Shown: positions 19,801-33,849, numbered from the stretch's first letter. The stretch: 64,000 bases of DNA from Alectoria sarmentosa (GCA_009733775.1 WOGZ01000189.1:1-64000), one strand, 5' to 3'. Numbers and translations are program-made. Notes: a model not told the origin generated them from the sequence alone.

Positions 19801-22800
19801 ATAAATATCGAAAAATCAATAACGATAAATTCGAAATTCAACTTTTTAAAATACGTAATGAGGATATTATATCATATTTTAAAAAACTACTTTAAATTAT
19901 ATAACGCTTTTATAAACTTGCAAATCTTATTTTCTTTATTTTTAACTTTAAATTTTATAAATTATATCACATAAATTATTTTTTTAATATTATTATATAA
20001 AAAAACGATTTTAACATTTATTTATTTAAGTTTTTAATTCAAAATTATCGCAAAAGCGAAAATAACTTTATAATTTATAAATTTAATTATTAAAACGAAA
20101 ATTTCGTTAAAATCGATTTCTTTTCATTATTCGAAATTATAAATCATTTAATAAGTTTTATATTATACGATTTTATTAACAAAATCTTTTTTAATTTTAT
20201 AAACTTATCTATTTTTCAAAACACGCGCATTCGAAAATAAATTCATTAAAATTTAAATATTATTAATAATAAGAAAATCGATTTCGTTTTACATAATTAT
20301 TTATTAATACATTTTACGATAAAAGTTTATTATAATTTTTTTGAAACTTCGAAATTTATAAAATTTAATAAAAACGACTTTTATTAATAAAACGAAAAAA
20401 TTCGAAGTGAAATTTCGATATAATTTCGTGATTTCGAACGATTTCGTAATAAAAACAAATTTAAAAACTTTATTAATTATAAAATGAATAATAAATTTAA
20501 TCGTTGATATAAATAAAAATAAAAAAATTGCATTATTATTATTAAACATATTAAACAATTATTTAATTGTAAGTTTTAAATTAAATGCGTCGAAAACGAT
20601 TACGACTTTTAACGAAATTCTTTTTAAAATTAAAATGAAATTAAATAAATTATTAATTTTCTCTTCGATAATTGCATATTTCTTTTAACGCTTCTTTTTT
20701 AAAATTATAAATAAAAAATGAAATAAATGATTTTAATGCTCGATATTTTCAACGAACTTATATTTATTATAATAAACGTTAATTTTTTTCTCGACGACAA
20801 CGATATTCAATTCGAAAAAAATGAATTTAAAAAAAACGTTATTAATTTAATTAATATTAAAAATAATAATTATCTCATCGTTATTTAAAAGCATACGATA
20901 ATTTTTACCTTAATATTTTAAAAAACGTTTTTTAACGACGCGATTTTAATATTTTTTTCAATTAATATTGCGAAACATAATTTAATAATAATCGATTTAA
21001 TCGACAATGCGTAAATGAGATATTTTAAAAAAAATCGATATTAATCTCAAATAAAATAATTTTATAATCGATAATAAATTAAATATTACAAAAAATATTA
21101 ATTTTTTAAACGAATTTTATTTAATATTTTTAAAATAACTTGCTTTTTTTAAATATAACGCTTATTTTACATTAAATAATAACGTTTAAACGCTCGAATT
21201 TATCATTTATTTGAAAATTACCAAACACGATATTTTCTTAAATAATATTCTTAAATAATCGAAAGATTTTTATTTAATAATTATCAAATTCAATATCGCA
21301 ATCAATGCGAAAGCGAGTATATTTATTATTATCATATTTCGAATCATTAAAAAACATTTTGAACGCGATAAGAATTATTAAATCAAATTTATCAAGCAAT
21401 AAATAAACGTTAAATCGAAAAATTTTATCGTCGAGAAAAATAATTATTCACTTAAAATCATCTCAAAAAACATTAAATGAACTTTAAAAATCGTTATAAA
21501 TTAAATCGTTTTATCATCTTTCAAGAACAATGTGTTATTTATATAACTTCACTCTTATATTAATCACAAAGCATAATTCGTAAACATCGTCGAAAAATAA
21601 AATAAAGAAATTTATTTCAACGCACATTTTAATTAACTTTTTGAAATTTTAAATGCTTAAATAATCATAATATGCGTATTATATATAAAAAATTATTTTA
21701 TTAATTTGAAACTTCGATAGAGATTAAAACTTTTAATTATCAAAAATAAACTCAATTAAAAATTCATTATAAACGAAAATTTCTTCATTAACGATTATTA
21801 AAATTAAAAAAAATTTCTTTTAAATATCGAGCGCATATAAACGATTTTGAATACGTTTGAAAAAAAAACATTATTTTTCGACGACAATATCGTCGAAAAC
21901 AAAAGTCAAAAAAAATTCTTACTTTTTTAATTATTCTTCAAAAATGAAATTAAAATCGCAATTAAACACGAATTAAACGTTTCGAAGAATTAAAATACGC
22001 TTAACATTATTCATTTTACACTTAAATTCGATATTTTCGAAATTAATAATTATACGATTATTAATAAAATTATTTATAAAACGTGAAAATTGAAAAGACT
22101 TAAAAATCTTAAAAATTGAAAAAATATAAATTATATATTAAATGTAAACACAATTACGAAATTGAAAAAAAAAAATTACAATAAATAAAGTAATGATTTA
22201 CGCTTTATCGACAACTTTAAATTTAATATTTTTATAAATCTTTTTATTTAAAATGTCAAAACTTACGATAAATTTAAAAGTCGATTTAAGAATAACGAAA
22301 ACGACAAAAACAATAAAAACGATAAAATCAATATAAGCGATAAAACAACGAGCGATTTTTAATTAAATAATCGCCATAATTACGCTAGTATTATTAAATT
22401 ACTTTTTTAATTTTTCAATTAATTTAAATTCGAAATTTTCTTTTTTTCGATTACGTTTTTCACAATTTTTATAATTATAATTATCACGATTATCACAATC
22501 ATCGCGACTTTCGCGATTTTCTTTATTTATATTATTTTTATTTAAACGTTTATTACGTATATCGCACTCGTTAATATTATATTAATTCTTTTTACAATAA
22601 ATACAATATTTATAAATTTGAATATAAATGCGAAAATTATTAAAGTTTGCGTTCGTTTAAATGCGATACTCGATAACATCTTTAATAATAACAAAAACAA
22701 ACACGAATTATTAAATATATTTAAAAAAGTCGTTAATAATAACGACGAGTATATACGTTTTCGAATATATAAAATCGAATACATTAATAACGATATTAAA

Positions 22801-24986
22801 AAATCGAGTTATCGTATAATTTAACATTTATTTAATTTTACGATTTTCATTATAAATATTATAAATTTAATTATAATTTTCGCGATACGCATTATATTAA
22901 AAGCTTAAATTTTTATAAAAATAATAAATCTTTCAATTTTTATCGAAAAAAAAATCGCTCGATCGAATTAATTCTTAAATTTTCGAATAATATTTATAAA
23001 AATATTAATATACTTTTATAACTTATTTTCGCAAACGATTAAAATAAAAAAATTTTAATTTAAAAATAATAAAATTAAAAATGTTAAAATCACAAAATTT
23101 GTACTTTTCGAGCTTTTTTCAAATATTAAAAACATTAATATAATACTCGATCTTATTTTAAAAATTATTTTCGCAACGAATTTTTATTATCGTGCAAATT
23201 TTATTATGCGCTTCGATTCAAATTAAAACATTTACTTTAATAATAACAAATTCTACTTCGACGATTAAGCGATTATTCGAAACGTCTTTTATTTTAATGA
23301 TAAAACTTTCGATAAACATAATTATATCAACTTCGATTTAATGTTACAATTTAATTAAATTCAAAAAATTTTACATTTAACATTTTCATTTAACAATTTT
23401 TATAAATATTTCAATTTTTTTAAATTAATTTAAAAAAATCGAAAATTTAATTTCGAGATATTCGAATATAATATCAAAAAAAATTAATTTAAATTTCAAA
23501 GCTTAAAAATTTTCGAAACTTAAATTTAAGTTTTCGCTTAAACTTATATTCGAAAAAATGATTTACAATAAAATAAAATTTAAAAATAATAAAATTTACG
23601 TAATAAAACTTTTAAAAATAATTAAAATAAACGACGTCGAAAAAATAAAACGCACTTTAAAATCGAAAAACTCTTTATTAATAATAAATTTTAATAATAA
23701 TTCGAAAATTGATTATTTCGAAATAAAAATAAAATCAACGTAAAAGTTTAAAATAAAATCGCTATTATTATTATTATCGCTATCGCTATTCAAAAAATAT
23801 TTAAAAATTTATAAAATTTCGAAAATATAAAAATAATCTCGCTGAGCTTTAAGATTAATTTAATATAATTTAAATTTTCATTTATAAAAAGTCTTTATCT
23901 CGCAATTAAAAAAGTATTTAACGATATTTAAAAAAATAATAAATTTAATAAATTTTGAAAAAAATATAAAAATATAAAAATGTTATTTTAAAAGAAAATT
24001 ATTTAATTTTATAAATCGTAACGAATTTATAAAAAATACGTTATTCGAATTATATTAATCGTTTTAATAATTAAAAGACTTTAAAAGAAAAACGATAAAA
24101 TTTCGAAATCGAAAACGAAATTAACAATTTCATTTCGCTCGCTTAAAACGCTCGAATATAACATTATTATTATTAAATCGCTTTATAATAAAAACTTTCT
24201 CCTTTTTAATTCTCGAAATAAATTTTTTTTTTTCTTTACGCTTTAATTTTAATATGTTAAATACGCGAAATAAAAAATGATTTTTCTTTAATTAACTGTT
24301 AATCTTTATTTTTATCTTTAACTTTTTAATCTTTATTGCGAATATTTCACAATTGAATTATTAAATATAATTATCGTTATCAAATTTTAAATAAAACGAT
24401 TTATAAAACAAAAATATATCGTTTATCGTTTTAACGTGTTTTATATAAGAAAATTAACATATTTTAAAAATCTAATAATCACATAATTACGATCGCATAA
24501 CAACTTTTAACAATTTTAACATATCACGATTATTTGCGATATGTCTTGAATTATCTTATTTTATCTTAAACAAAAGTGAAAACGATGCGAATATTAATGA
24601 AAATGATTAAATATTAATAACGTTTCAACGCTCGAAAAAACGATGTTGATTTTTAAAAACGTTTATAATTCTCGAAAAAACGCTATTAATTACCAAAAAA
24701 AGCGCTTTAAATATTATTAATTTTCAACATTACTTTTTTTACGTTCGTTTTTTTACGATTTTTACGCATTTTTATTATAAATGAATCGAAATTATTTTAA
24801 TTCAAATAATTATTTTATAACGAGCATTATTCACATTAAAAAAATTACGTTATATAAACGTAACGATTTTTATAATTAATATTTTTATTGCGATAAATAT
24901 AAAAATATCTGAAAATAATTTTAATTATAATAAATAATAAATAAATTATATTATAACAATATCGATGCAAGTTCGAGTTTATAATT

Positions 24987-25122
24987 TATTAAAATATAAA
25001 ATAAAATACTTAATTATATTGCTTTAAGAGTATTATGAAAAAAAAAGCGATTTATATATAAACGCATTAATAGTGCGCATATAACGTTAAGACTTAACGT
25101 TACATAATTCGAAATTTTAATA
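24987..25122 (-). repeat. 5' LTR of element C (RIP-mutated)
   Basis: 136 bp. Reads TATTAAAATTTCG...TATTTTAATA on -; both terminal dinucleotides (TG and CA) have become TA. Confidence 0.88.
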
Positions 25123-25242
25123 AAAATCACTCAAAATTTATTAAACTCGATCGAAGTAATAAATAATAATTGATGAATAAAAATTAAAGCGAAGAAAGTA
25201 TTAAAATCACATAACTATCGATTTATTTAATAAATAAAATAC

Positions 25243-25619
25243 TATAATCGACGCTCGCTATAACGAAACGATAAAATCATTAATATTAATTCGTTATAAC
25301 GAGATTTCGTTATAACGAAAGTACGTTAAATTTAATTTAAATAAAGTTAAATATAAAATTAATATTTTAATTATGAAACTTAATTAATATATGCTAAATT
25401 TTATATAAATCGAAAACTTTTTATATTTATACACATTTTATACGTGTATAATGTATAATTTTTATATAAAATTTCGTTAATATAAAGAAATAATTTCGTT
25501 ATACGATTATAGCGAAAGATTTCGTTATTTATATATAATTTTTATGAAATTTACGAGTTTCTTTCGTTATATCGAGATTTTCGTTATATCGAATTTCGTT
25601 ATAGCGAGCGTCGATTATA
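25243..25619. mobile_element. pogo/Fot1-type MITE, ~375 bp, TA target site
   Basis: 26-bp perfect inverted repeats at 25243-25268 and 25594-25619 contain CGACGCTCGCTATAACGAAA on the left and its complement on the right. The outermost bases are TATAAT, as expected for TA + CAGT after RIP. Subterminal CGTTATAACGA / TCGTTATATCGA motifs repeat on both sides. There is no coding capacity. TIRs of the 'CTCGCTATAACGAA' type are typical of fungal Tc1/pogo elements; the family assignment rests on that resemblance. Confidence 0.75.
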
Positions 25620-26235
25620 TAGCGTTATAAGATTTCGTTTAAAATAACGATGTTTAAATGTAAATCATAATTATAATTCTTTGCAATATCGTTAACGAAA
25701 GCGCGAAACTAGTAATTCATCTCGCAATTTTTTGTTTAAATCATTATTAAAGGCTCGTAAAAGATAAAATCGCATTATATAATTATAAAATTACGTTTAA
25801 ATAAATAAACGTTATAATAATAACAATTATTATTATTATAATTATTATAATTATTATAATAATAATTATTATTTAAATATTAAATAAAATTTTTATATTA
25901 AACTTCGTTTAAAAAAATTAATAATAATAAATTTTATAATTAAATTTTTTTATATATTACGTATATAAAAAATTAAATTATAATAAAAATAGTTTATTAT
26001 ACGATTTATCGATAAATTTAAATACGCGAGTAAAATATAATATAAAAGTAAAATACAATAATTTACGTTTATTTAATATTTATATTAAAATTTTAACATT
26101 ATTTTTTATTAATATACGTTATTTATAATATAATAATTTTAAATAATTTTAAATAAAAAAGAAAAGAAATTAATAATTAAATAATAAATTGTAAAAATAA
26201 AAATATAATTAAGTAAAAAATAAACAATTAAAATG
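25620..26235. other. RIP-altered non-repeat flank between the MITE and element D
   Basis: AT-rich, with no frame or repeat recognised except alternating ATT/AAT palindromes near 25819-25870. From the TSD of element C this should be the former continuation of the base-balanced island, now mutated. Confidence 0.4.
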
Positions 26236-26345
26236 TGTCGAAATTTAGGTTATATGATAAGCGTATACGTTTATAACTTAAATCGCACTTTTTTTATAAC
26301 ACTTTTGAATTAATATAATTAAGTATTTTATATTATATTTTTATA
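26236..26345 (+). repeat. 5' LTR of element D
   Basis: 110 bp starting TGTCGAAATTTAGG. It is followed by AATTATAAATTCG, the same post-LTR (primer-binding) sequence as in element F. Confidence 0.82.
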
Positions 26346-28878
26346 AATTATAAATTCGAATTTATTAAGCGATCGTTACAAGCATAATTTATTTATTCAT
26401 TATTATAATTATAATTGTTTTTAAATATTTTATATTCATTGCAATAAAATAATTAATTATAAAAATCTTTATATAATTAATCTTTTTAAAATAAGTAATT
26501 TTTATTTATAAAATAATCTTTAAATTTAAATAATCATAATTCGAAATTCGAAGATTGAAAATCTTTTAATTTTCGACGAGTCGAAATTATTCGTTTTTAA
26601 TCGAGATCGCATATAATTTATAATCGTGCGATTGAATCATAATAAAATCTTTATAATATTATCAACTTTTGTACGTAAAACACATTAAACAAAAAAGAAA
26701 ATGCGCTTTTATTTTTATAACATTTTATTAATTTAATAACTTATATTTTCAACGATGTATCGAGTTAATAAAATAAATTAAATAATTAAATGTTAATATT
26801 ATTATCAATTTGATTATCGTTTAAAATAATTTAAAATTAACTTTAATATTATTTAAACGCTTAAAAGTTTATTTAAAATTAAAAAAATAATAAATTTTAT
26901 ATATTAAAGTTAACGTTTTGATTTCAAAAAATCTTCGAAGAAAAAGATTAAAATTTTATTATCGAATTCTTTATTCGTTATTAATAACATTTTGTTATCA
27001 TAATTATAAAATTTAATTAATTTCAATTTCACGATGATAATTATTAAAACGAATATTTTAAATTCGAGTTTTTAATTAAATAATATAAAAAGAATACGAA
27101 TTTTTTAAAAAAGTTTACACGTTTACAATTATATTTAATATAATCTTAATCAAATTTAATTTTTATTATCAAATTTAAAATCAAATTCTTTATATTATTA
27201 ATTTCATTTTATAATATTATTATTATTTACATTTATTATTAATTCTCGCATAAGCACTTTTCGTTATTATTATAAAATCTTAAAATATAATAATAATAAT
27301 TAATTAATATCGATAAAAACTTAAACGACTTTAACGAAAATTAATAAAGCATTTATTTTATTTCTTTCACATTATCGTCGTATAATAACGACTTTAAAGT
27401 TAATAAAAAATTATTTGACGTTTTAAACAATATCGAAATTTTTAATTTACGCGTTAAAAACAAATGATCTCATTTATTAACTCTTTTTAAAACGTTCAAA
27501 TCGTTTTTTAAATCGTTATTAAATTCGTTTATTTTAATATTTTCTTAAAGCGATAATTTTTAAATCGATATTTTCGATTCATTTTCAATTATAATAAAAG
27601 TCTCGTTTTCGTTATTTTTATTATTATTATTAATTTTTTATATTTTTTCATTTTTTTTTTTTAATATTAATAATTAAATTCAACATTTAAAGTATTATTG
27701 AAAATGTTTTTATAAATAATAAAGATAATTTCTCTTTAATTTTCATTATTATTTTGAAATTTATTATCGAATATATTAAATGAAGTGAAGATATTAATAA
27801 TTAATTAATGTTAAATAATTTTCAATTCTTTATTAACATTATTAAACTTAAAATTTGCGTGATTATTTATTAACGTTTTAATTACGTTAATCGTTAATTT
27901 ATTAAAAAGTATAACGAAAATTTTCAAATTATGTTAAACGTTATCGATATTTATTATAAATTTATAAGCTTTAAACTTTATATCGAATTTATGCGTTAAT
28001 TGTATAATATTAACATTAATTTTAAAAAAAGCGTTCATTAATATAAAAAAAACTTTTATAAAATCAACGTCGAAATTATTAATTTAAATAACTTTTTATT
28101 ATTGTCGAAGTTTTATCTTATTCAATTTTTTTTTATAAAACTCGACGAAACTTACGATATTTTTATAAAAATTTATATTTAAATTTATATACTTTATAAT
28201 TCGAATATAATTAAATTCGATTTAATTATTTACGATATAATAAACGAAAAGCGTTATATACTTATAATTTAAAAAAATTATATTATTATATTTATTTATC
28301 GTAATAATAAAAACAAATAATTTATTAAAAGCGATTTCGACGATTTTAACTTTATCAATCGCGAAATTTATATTTTTTGTAAAATCGTTAATCGTAAATT
28401 TAAACATCTTTTTATTAAATGTTAAATCAAATTTTTTTATTCAAAATCTAAAAAGTTTATAAAAGAAAAAAAAAAAGAAAAAAAAAAGCGTAAATTGATA
28501 TTATTTATTCGAGTATTAATGTTTTAAATGTTAAATATAAACGCATCGAAAAAGCGTTATTTAACGTTTTCGCTTTAAAAAAGAATAATTATTTCAATAT
28601 CAATATAACGTATATTTCAAAAAAGAACGATTATTTTTATATTTATATAACATTTTTAAACGAATTAAACGATTAAAATTATTCGAATTTCATTTTAAAT
28701 AATTTTAACATTTTGAATATAATTAATTAAGCAAATTAAAACGAAAATAAAGATTTTATTAATTTAATAACGAATTCGAATCTAAATAAAAGTTTATTAT
28801 TCGTTAAATTTATAAATCTCGATATTCGAATTATGATAAACTTTAATTATATTCGTTATTTTTTTTATAAATCGTTCG

Positions 28879-29157
28879 ATGTTTATTATTTATATTAAAA
28901 TTCAATTTCGATTTATAAAAAACATTAAAAACGTTAAAATTCAATCTTTTATTTGCGATATTATTAGTTTTAATTATAATGTTAATAATAAACGCGTTAT
29001 TTTAACGATTTTTAATATTTTGCACATATTTAATATAAGTGTTAATTTTTTATCAATTAAAAAGCTTTTAAATGTCGATATTAAAGTTATCTTTTATAAA
29101 AAAAAATTATATTTTAACTCAAAACAATATAACGTTAATCGATACGCGAAATTATAA
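28879..29157 (+). pseudogene. GAG-pre-integrase segment of element D
   Basis: The translation contains VILTIFNILHIFNISVNFLS, matching the copia pattern 'L.NVLYVP.LS.NLLS', then IKKLLNVDIKVIFYKKK. It happens to lack stops for 92 codons but is broken outside. Confidence 0.7.
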
Positions 29158-29828
29158 TTTTTTTTTAAAACTTATAAAAAAATAACAATGCTTTAATTAT
29201 TTATAATATTTTTTCGAATTTAATTTATTAATTATAATATATTTATATAAATTATTTAAATTAACAAAATTTTAATAAACTTTTTAATATTGTTATAAAT
29301 GTGAATTTTTTTAAAAATATCGTCGAGAAATTCATTTGCGAATATTATATAATAAATTATTAAAAAACGATCTTTTATAATAATTTTATAGCGTTCGATA
29401 TTTTATTAAACGAATTTATTTATAACGATTTTATTAAACTTTTGATTTTTATTAATTTTAACGATTATAAATACTTTATAACGTTTAAAGACGATTTTAT
29501 TTATTATTTTAAGATTTATTATATTCATTATAAAAGTGAGATTTTTATTATATTTTTACGTTTTAAAATTTATTTAAAATCTCGCCATTATTAAATTTAT
29601 CGCATTTATTTCGATAATGAAGATAAATACATTAATAAAGTCTTTTTAAAATATTTCGTTTAAGCGAGCATTAAGTAAAAACTTATCATCGTAAATAATT
29701 TCAAAATAAATAAAGTCGTCGAACGATTTAATTAAACTTTAATAAATAAAATTTATTCAATTTTATTAAATTTTAATCTTAATAAATTTTTTTGATTTGA
29801 AATAATAATCATAATTAATTATTTAACG

Positions 29829-30134
29829 ATGCGATTTTTTAACATTAAAATTATTATTACATTTTTCGAAGTTTTTTATTATCGTAAATTTTTTTTTTAT
29901 TTGCGAATTATAAACTTTATTATTTACGCTTTAAAACGAATTCAAAAGAAATTTATAAATAAAAGTGAGAAATATATTCTTTTAAATTACAAAAACGAAT
30001 TCATTTTTCGTTTTTATAATTTAATTAAAAAGAAGATTATTCGCATTAACGATATACATTTCGTTAAAAAACGCTTACATTTTATAAATTTCGAAAAGAA
30101 AATTAAGATTTATAAGCCTTTAAATAAACGTTAA
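29829..30134 (+). pseudogene. Integrase C-terminal segment of element D
   Basis: The translation contains YILLNYKNEFIFRFYNLIKK, then IIRINDIHFVKKRLHF. This matches the copia 'GY....IYR.W.P...KVI.SRDV.F' motif with Gly and Trp codons mutated. Confidence 0.75.
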
Positions 30135-31029
30135 CGTCTTTTTATATTAACATTTATTACGAAAAAAACATTAGATGAGTAACGTATTATTGTATTATTA
30201 GATATTAAATTTATAATTTCGATTAAATCGTTAAATCGATTGTCGTTAACGAATATTTCATCGTTAATCGTTAATCGCTTTTAAAAATCTCATTTTGTCA
30301 TTATTGTAATGCGTGTATTTATAACATTTATTAAATTTATTATATCAATTATCAAATTTGTTATCGCTTTTCTTTCGTTAATATTTTTGAAATTTATTAA
30401 AATGAGAGTTGTGCGAAAACATTTCGAATATAAAATTATTTAAAAATTATTTGATAATTATAAAGATTTCATTATTTCGAATTTTCGTAATTTATTATTT
30501 AATTTTTTAATGAAAGTTTTCGTTATCTTTGTTTTTTTTGCGAATCATATTAATAAATTTGATATTTTCGAATTTATAATTTATAAATAAACGATTTTTA
30601 ATAATCTGTTTTATATGAATTAAGAAATTAATATACGAAATAAATATAAATCTTTTATAAATAATAATATTTAATGCTTTGTTCAAACATTTTCAAAGAC
30701 TTATATTTTTAAAAATCGTTAAATTTATATCGTAAAGCGAGATTTTAAAAGAGAAATCATTTATTATAAAATACGTTAAATTGTTTAATAATTTAAATAA
30801 CAAAAAAGTCGTGATTATTATAATATTTTCGCGTTAATAATAAAGTTTATAAATTATAAAACGATTTTTACATTTATAATGATTATGAATTAAAACGTGA
30901 AATAAATAAACATTAAAATTGTTTTTTTTTATAACGATGTTTAAAAAAACATTTATATATAATAATTTAATGATTTTAATAAAGATAATATTAAGATTTA
31001 TAAATTAAATAAGGTTTTTTATAATTTAA

Positions 31030-31900
31030 AGCAGTTTTTTAAAGTTTGATATTAATATTTTTCGATTTATATAAAAGAACTTGATTTTAATTTTATCAGA
31101 TCAAATAATAATATATTTATAAACTTTAAAAAAAGAATTATTATAACGCTTTACGTCGATAATGTTTTAATTATAAATCATAATAAAGTCGTTATTAAAC
31201 GAATTAAAAATGTCTTAAATATCAAATTTTATATATTAAATTTAAAATTATATATTTATTGTTTAAACATAATCGTTAAAAGAAATCATCGTAATAATAT
31301 TATTCGTTTGAAGTAAAAAGCGTATATCACACGCTTTTTCAATTATTTCAAATATTGAAATCTCATTTTTATTAATATATCACTCGAAATCAATCGCAGA
31401 TTAACGCTTATCGAAAAAGATTACGTGATTTTTAAAAAAACTTTATAAAAAATATTAATTCGTTATAAGTTTTCTCATATATGTTATATTAAAAATTTAT
31501 CTTAATATCGTTTATAATATTTCTTTAATTAATCGATATTTAATTAATTTTATTTTAATATATTAAAATGCGATTATTCGAATTTTTCGATATTTTAAAA
31601 ATATAATATATTACGAATTTGTGTATAAAAGCTTCTTAAAGAATTTATTCGATTATATTAATTTTGATTAAATTGAGAATTTAATTCGAAGATTCATTTT
31701 CGATTATTTATTTAATTTAAATAATAACGTTATTAATTAATTAAATAAACGTTAAATTATTATAATATTATTCATTTATAAAATAAAATATATCGATTAA
31801 ACGCAAATTATTAAAAAAATTATTTGATTAAAAAACCTTCTCAATTAACTTTTACGATTTAACGATTCGAATTTTAAAAGTATTATAATTTTTGAGAATA
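31030..31900 (+). pseudogene. Ty1/copia reverse transcriptase of element D, broken
   Basis: One frame reads IRSNNNIFINF, then IITLYVDNVLIINHNK, then KRIKNVLNIKF and later KAYITRFFNYF with PxNTP-like sequence. This is the copia YVDD region with the second Asp changed to Asn (31151-31163). Stops are at expected Trp/Gln positions. Confidence 0.82.
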
Positions 31901-32813
31901 ATTAAAACGTAATCGTTTTCGTAAAAAACGTTTAATTTTATACTCGCATTAAATATATTAACATCGTTTATAATTTTGTGCGCGAAAAAGTTAATAATAA
32001 TATTATAAATATTCAATATGTTTTTATTAATAAATAAATAATTAATAATCTTATTAAGATTTTATATTTCGACAAGTTTATTATCTTTCGCGATGTTTTT
32101 AAAATAAAAATAATCTCACATTATTCACTTAAAATTATTTAAATCGTTATTTCAAAAAAGACGTTTAAAACGTTTAAAACGTTTAAATCGTTTTATTATT
32201 ATTATTGAACGTTTTCAACTTCAAAAAAGCGATTTTATTAATTTTCACATTTCGAATAATTAATTAAATAATTGATTAAGATCGAAATTATTCGCAAAAT
32301 TTTAATATTAATTTTAACGTATTAAAACTTCGTTATATTATCATTATATTAAAAGTTAATTTATTATTATTATAATTATAATTATTAAATATGCGAGTTT
32401 CTTTTCGAAAAAGTTATTTTTATATTCAATTCAAATTTAAAATCAACGTCGTCACTTAAAAAATCGCTATCGTTATTTTTTCGTTAAATATTTTATATAT
32501 TTTTATTAAAATCATTATAATATCTCTTAAAATACATATTTATATTTTTTAAAGTTATTATATTTATGCTCTTAAACGTTGTTATTATTATTAACATTAT
32601 AAATATCATTATTATATATTTTTCGTATATATATTATTAATTATTATTATTAAATATTAATATTTTAAAATAATTTTACGAGTTTTATAATTAATCGTAT
32701 ATATGTATATATATGTATATATAATTCGAAATATTTCGTTTAATCGAAATATTTATTTTTATATATATTTATTAATTATATATCGATCGATTTTATAATA
32801 TACATTAAATAAA

Positions 32814-32954
32814 TGTTAAAAAATAAGATTTAAATTATATATTTATGATGTATGTGTAATGTGTATAAAAAATCTATATGTTTGCTTCGCAAATATGTAC
32901 GATGTTAAATCACGTTAATGAAAGTTTTGATAGTAAATATAACGTATCATAACA
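32814..32954. repeat. Left LTR of element E
   Basis: 141 bp, TGTTAAAAAATAAG...CATAACA, containing TTTGCTTCGCAAATATG, a small palindrome. Confidence 0.85.
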
Positions 32955-33708
32955 ATATACTCACAAAAAAAATAAAAAAGTCATGTTTTTATAACTGAAT
33001 TTCTGAACAAATACATTAAATATGCGTCGTTTATATATTTATACACTTATTCTTGATTTATAATCTTTATATCTTTCGCGTAACGAATATATTCAAGCGA
33101 AAAAATTAATTATAAAGCATATTGAAAAATAAACTAAAAGACGAAATTTGAAATATATCGAATAACGAAAAATTAAGCATTGTTAAGACGAAAAATATGC
33201 TTTTTAAAAACTCGCATATTAACTTAACGTGAAAATGTGAAAAATGGGTTCGTTGTGTCAAGGTTACTATTGCTGACGATAATCTTTTTTGTTATATTCT
33301 TCGTAAAATTCTTCGTAGTGTTTTTCGCAATGATTTATTATAATAATTAATACTTTTATTTTTACTTTTATTATGTTAATTTTAACATCACGATAAATTG
33401 TTTTTATTGTGATAATAATGAGTTAAAGCATTATTTAAATGTTTTATTAAACACGTGTTGAATAAGCTTTTTAATAAAATTGATTTATTTTATTAAAAAG
33501 TCGAGAAATGAAATTTGATTAAAAGTTATAATATAAATGTTAAATGATTTATTGAAAGAATTAACGATAATGTTTAATGCGTAAGTTATGATCATTTAGC
33601 TGCGTAATAAAAGCGCGAAAGAAATTAATTGTCGATATATAATAATCATGAATTAAACGACGACATAAACGATTTAAAAGAATATTTAAATTAAGTGTTA
33701 CTATTAAT

Positions 33709-33849
33709 TGTTAAGAAATAAGATTTAAATTATATATTTATGATGTGTGTGTAATGTATATAAAGAATCTATGTGTTTACTTCGCAGATATATGCGATAT
33801 CAAGTCACGCTAATGAAAGTCTTGATAGTAAATCTAGCGTATCATAACA
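33709..33849. repeat. Right LTR of element E
   Basis: 141 bp, TGTTAAGAAATAAG...CATAACA. It retains more G/C than the left copy (AAGTCACGCTAATG against AAATCACGTTAATG). Confidence 0.85.

Larger units (their letters stand above)
17585..25122 (-). mobile_element. Element C: Ty1/copia retrotransposon, 7,538 bp, TSD AAGGC/AAAAT
   Basis: 136-bp LTRs at 17585-17720 and 24987-25122 read on - from TGTTGAAATT (17720) to TATTTTGACA. Flanks are AAGGC (17580-17584) and AAAAT (25123-25127); the second is the first after two G-to-A and one C-to-T changes. A polypurine tract adjoins the 17720 LTR, so the element reads -. The interior is heavily RIP-mutated. A copia reverse transcriptase is recognisable near 19.77 kb. 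The first 3.3 kb matches element F in opposite orientation, and the last ~500 bp matches element D. Confidence 0.9.
32814..33849. mobile_element. Element E: short TRIM-like LTR element, 1,036 bp, TSD ATAAA, nested in D
   Basis: 141-bp direct repeats at 32814-32954 and 33709-33849 begin TGTTAA and end CATAACA. Identical ATAAA duplications flank them (32809-32813 and 33850-33854). The 754-bp interior has no recognisable gag or pol. The LTRs differ at about 17 sites, all but one transitions and in both directions, so both copies were hit by RIP. Base composition is less extreme than in surrounding D, suggesting a younger insertion. Size and structure fit terminal-repeat retrotransposons in miniature; orientation is uncertain. 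Confidence 0.85.

Noticed and set aside
22542..22824. Overlapping ~70-80-codon frames on both strands
   Set aside because: Both lie in the RIP-degraded 5' half of element C; mutual shadows without conserved motifs.
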